Positions 62,051 through 64,000 of a stretch of 64,000 nucleotides of DNA are shown here, piece after piece. How positions within the stretch are numbered: the first letter of the stretch is position 1; each line of letters opens with the position of its first letter. The DNA lies in the NCBI GenBank assembly GCA_036339585.1, contig JAYZAS010000007.1, forward strand, positions 62,001 to 126,000, given 5' to 3'. The notes under the pieces were generated by a model. The model ran no database searches and had not been told where the DNA came from. It saw only the letters and a list, made by a program, of their open reading frames with translations. The position numbers were made by a program, and so were the translations under genes. The DNA is from Pseudomonadota bacterium. GTDB lineage: Bacteria > Pseudomonadota > Alphaproteobacteria > UBA8366.

Positions 62051-62609
62051 AAGTGATAATGTTCAAACGACACATCCCTTTTGGAATTTTTCTCTCGAGG
62101 TGTATTCCAAGAAAGGAGTTTCAGATTCTTGTATTGCACTTCAAGAAAAATGCGGAGCAGATGTTAATATTCTTTTATTTTGTTGTTGGACAGCATCGGT
62201 AGGGCACCCCGTATTATCTAAGCATGAGGTAATATTATTGTGCAGAACTGCTGCAGACTGGAACAATGATATAGTTCAAAAGCTACGAAGTGTTCGCAAG
62301 AGTTTTAAAATCAAAAATTACGAATGCAATGAGGAGGAGGTACGACAGCTACAAAAACAAGTTTTGGAAGTCGAAATAAAGGCAGAACAGATTGAGCAAT
62401 TTAAATTAATGAGCACGGTTGCAGTGCTTGAAGATAATAGCGTACCAGAGATGCAGCGAATCAATAATGCATTAGAGAATATACGCTTATATTTTTCTAT
62501 GCCTGAATTATCCGCAAACTGTTACACTTCAGAGTTGTTTAATATTTTAGGGGGCGTATTTCCAAAGGTCTCTAAAACAGATATCAAGTCGGCTTTGAAA
62601 CAAACTTAA
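62028..62609 (+). CDS. TIGR02444/DUF2390-like protein
   Basis: 193 residues from a GTG at 62028, with GAGGAGG six bases upstream; a TTG at 62013 would contain the ribosome binding site. PFWNFSLEVYSKKGVSDSCIALQEKCGADVNILLFCCWTAS is the conserved N-terminal part of the TIGR02444 family, usually found as a small stand-alone alpha-helical protein of unknown function. The rest is helical and acidic. It overlaps the large-subunit gene by 23 bases, so it is translated from the molybdenum-hydroxylase message, an unusual neighbourhood for this family. Confidence 0.75.
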   Translation: MTLSKLDRSDNVQTTHPFWNFSLEVYSKKGVSDSCIALQEKCGADVNILLFCCWTASVGHPVLSKHEVILLCRTAADWNNDIVQKLRSVRKSFKIKNYECNEEEVRQLQKQVLEVEIKAEQIEQFKLMSTVAVLEDNSVPEMQRINNALENIRLYFSMPELSANCYTSELFNILGGVFPKVSKTDIKSALKQT

Positions 62610-62613
62610 CTTT

Positions 62614-63195
62614 TTATTTTGTACCAGTCTCCTTCCATCGATGAACAGTACCTGTTTCAATTCCAAATTGATCGAGCGCCCGTCCTACTGTTTGATTTAT
62701 AATGTCAATTATACTAGCGGGACGATGATAAAAAGCAGGGACCGGTGGCATTATAAGACATCCGAATTGCGCTGCCTTTACCATTAGCTCCAAATGCCCT
62801 TGGTGAAGTGGTGTTTCCCGAACCATAAGCCCTACTTTGCGACCCTCCTTTAGGCAAACATCTGCAGCACGTGTTATCAGATTATCGCTAAAACAATTTG
62901 CGACACCTGCAAGCGTTTTGATAGAGCATGGTGCAATAATCATACCTTCAGTTCTGAAAGAACCCGATGAAATGGACGCTCCTATATCTTTAAAGCTATG
63001 CACTATATCAGCTAAATTTCGCACATCATCTAAAGCGTAATCTGTCTCCGCAGCTATCGTCTGTGCCGCTGACGGTGATAAAATAAGATGAGTTTCGATA
63101 TTTGTGTTTTCTTTGAGGCATTCTAATATTCGGATACCGTAGATTGGGCCTGAAGCTCCAGAAATTCCGACGATTATGCGTTTGACGTCGATCAT
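62614..63195 (-). CDS. ubiX: Flavin prenyltransferase, UbiX/Pad1 family
   Basis: 193 residues. IIVGISGASGPIYGIRILECL at the N-terminus is the FMN-binding motif of UbiX. Other conserved parts are SSGSFRTEGMIIAPCSIKTLAGVANCFSDNLITRAADVCLKEGRKVGLMVRETPLHQGHLELM and MPPVPAFYHRPASI, which form the prenyl-phosphate site. It prenylates FMN to the cofactor that UbiD enzymes need. Three UbiD genes lie 4.5 kb away on the same strand. It is convergent with the DUF2390-like gene. Confidence 0.96.
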   Translation of the reverse strand: MIDVKRIIVGISGASGPIYGIRILECLKENTNIETHLILSPSAAQTIAAETDYALDDVRNLADIVHSFKDIGASISSGSFRTEGMIIAPCSIKTLAGVANCFSDNLITRAADVCLKEGRKVGLMVRETPLHQGHLELMVKAAQFGCLIMPPVPAFYHRPASIIDIINQTVGRALDQFGIETGTVHRWKETGTK

Positions 63196-63288
63196 AACTC
63201 ACCTTAATTGATTTGCGGACGAAGTGCTGCATAGCCTACAACTACAGTATTAAGATTCCGAGAATTTTCTTATTAACTTTCAGTAATC

Positions 63289-63552
63289 TCAGATATCATT
63301 CTCAACACCGCTCTTTTTCTTATCTGGCATCTCGTGGGGGTACTTACGCTTGATTATAATATCGCCGTTTTCATTTAGAACCGGTAGTTCGTATTGAGGG
63401 ATATGGTCTATCATAAGCTGCAGAGCTTGCATCAAATTTTTAATGCCTTCATGCGCTAGTTCCTGTGCGTTGTCTTTTGGTGTTTGAGCGTCAACGCCTG
63501 TTGGATGTGTTGTTAAAGATAGGACTACGAGACATAAAATTATGAATTTCAT
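63289..63552 (-). CDS. Small exported protein, unknown
   Basis: 87 residues with a signal peptide (KFIILCLVVLSLTTHPTGVDA, cleavage about residue 22). The mature part is a short amphipathic helix (ELAHEGIKNLMQALQLMIDHIPQYELPVL) followed by NENGDIIIKRKYPHEMPDKKKSG. I recognise the IPQYE...NGDIIIKRK pattern only as that of small alphaproteobacterial periplasmic proteins of unknown role. It could be secreted to the periplasm. The neighbours on both sides are on the other strand or far off, so context adds nothing. Confidence 0.65.
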   Translation of the reverse strand: MKFIILCLVVLSLTTHPTGVDAQTPKDNAQELAHEGIKNLMQALQLMIDHIPQYELPVLNENGDIIIKRKYPHEMPDKKKSGVENDI

Positions 63553-63665
63553 TGCAAATCACTTAAGGCTATTCAAGGTTGGTCGTATATTTTAGCGTAT
63601 ATATTTTTTAAACAAGCTCTTTTCTTGAATCTACGATTATAATTCGTGTAAGAGGAAATTTTAGT

Positions 63666-64000
63666 TTGAGTAAAAACGGAAAAACAGTTGCCGTCGCTGG
63701 TTTAGGCGCAATCGGCATTAGAGTAGCTAAAGCATTAGATGCTGGTATTGATGGTCTTTCCTTATCCGCGGTTTCAACGCGTGATATAGAGAGCGGCAAA
63801 GATCGGGTCAGTCAGTTTATTAAGCCCCCTAAGGTTATGTCGCTCGCTTCACTTGCAAAGTATGCTGATATAGTTGTTGAGTGCACACCAGCCGCAGTTT
63901 TTGATGATGTTGCAGGGCCCGCAGTAAATGCTGGCCGAATTTTCATACCCTGTTCTTGCGGCCAACTTATCGAACGGCAAGGGCTTATTGATCATGCAAA
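63666..64000 (+). CDS. L-aspartate dehydrogenase family protein (N-terminal part, runs off right edge)
   Basis: The first 111 residues are visible from TTG at 63666, with AGAGGA upstream. The Rossmann motif is VAVAGLGAIGIRVAKALD (residues 8-25), then STRDIESG and DIVVECTPAAVFDDVAGPAVNAGR, a pattern typical of NadX/DUF108 aspartate dehydrogenases. The conserved C-S-C-G-Q-L segment that follows is also usual. NadX oxidises aspartate to iminosuccinate for NAD synthesis, but many homologues lie in catabolic clusters with UbiD and TPP-enzyme genes, as here. The C-terminal active site is beyond the window. Confidence 0.85.
   Translation, partial: MSKNGKTVAVAGLGAIGIRVAKALDAGIDGLSLSAVSTRDIESGKDRVSQFIKPPKVMSLASLAKYADIVVECTPAAVFDDVAGPAVNAGRIFIPCSCGQLIERQGLIDHA

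Overview
The window reads as one chromosomal stretch of a free-living alphaproteobacterium. The map/sfsA pair, the glnB-glnA operon with a sigma-54-type promoter, a complete adenosylhopane cluster and moderate AT-richness all fit a Rhodospirillales-like, possibly marine, lineage; the lineage and habitat are inference. There are no rRNA or tRNA genes that I can see, no CRISPR array, no insertion sequence and no phage genes. Coding density is high. Non-ATG starts are common (TTG for hpnN, hpnG, the GIY-YIG gene, the molybdoenzyme and both edge genes; GTG for dxs, the molybdenum-hydroxylase large subunit and the DUF2390-type gene).

Layout. 1-10.9 kb: housekeeping and accessory genes (glyoxalase fragment, ketopantoate reductase-like enzyme, Sel1-repeat lipobox-less exported protein, ABC-F ATPase, an AT-rich poorly coding patch at 4.2-5.5 kb, a broken spermidine-synthase-like gene behind an MFS transporter, then a metallophosphoesterase/GIY-YIG/GNAT operon, an alpha/beta hydrolase and a dimeric alpha-beta-barrel protein). 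11.1-16.1 kb: an Ldh_2-family dehydrogenase facing an operon of sulfopyruvate-decarboxylase-like subunits (ComD, ComE), a D-2-hydroxyacid dehydrogenase and a GMC oxidoreductase. 16.4-18.4 kb: glnA and glnB with a clear terminator and a sigma-54 promoter. 18.5-24.0 kb: a cytoplasmic bis-MGD oxidoreductase, map, sfsA and a class III CoA-transferase. 24.2-26.1 kb: a ComA-like phosphosulfolactate synthase paired with a second Ldh_2 dehydrogenase. 26.1-32.7 kb: gamma-glutamyltransferase, MmgE/PrpD, queC with a phosphotransacetylase-like gene, a class III aminotransferase and a cyclophilin-like small protein.

32.7-48.9 kb is a hopanoid island: hpnM, hpnN, hpnA, hpnH, hpnG, shc, hpnE, hpnD and hpnC, interleaved with three MEP-pathway genes (ispH, dxs, ispG). 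Together they supply isoprenoid precursor, build squalene by the HpnCDE route, cyclise it, attach adenosine, release it to ribosylhopane and export the hopanoid to the outer membrane.

48.9-63.2 kb is a catabolic-looking island. A minus-strand operon carries three UbiD-family decarboxylases in tandem, a thiamine-diphosphate enzyme, a ferredoxin-reductase-type flavoprotein and a MOSC protein. It diverges from a three-subunit molybdenum hydroxylase operon across a spacer that holds a clean inverted repeat; a UbiX-type flavin prenyltransferase follows. The middle UbiD contains an internal duplication of its C-terminal domain. An aspartate-dehydrogenase-like gene runs off the right edge.

The two most interesting systems are (i) the dispersed ComA/ComC/ComD/ComE-like set, which would cover most of an archaeal-type sulfolactate to sulfoacetaldehyde route in a bacterium, and (ii) the triple-UbiD/Mo-hydroxylase island with the duplicated-domain UbiD. 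All functional statements come from motif recognition by eye; no database search was run.
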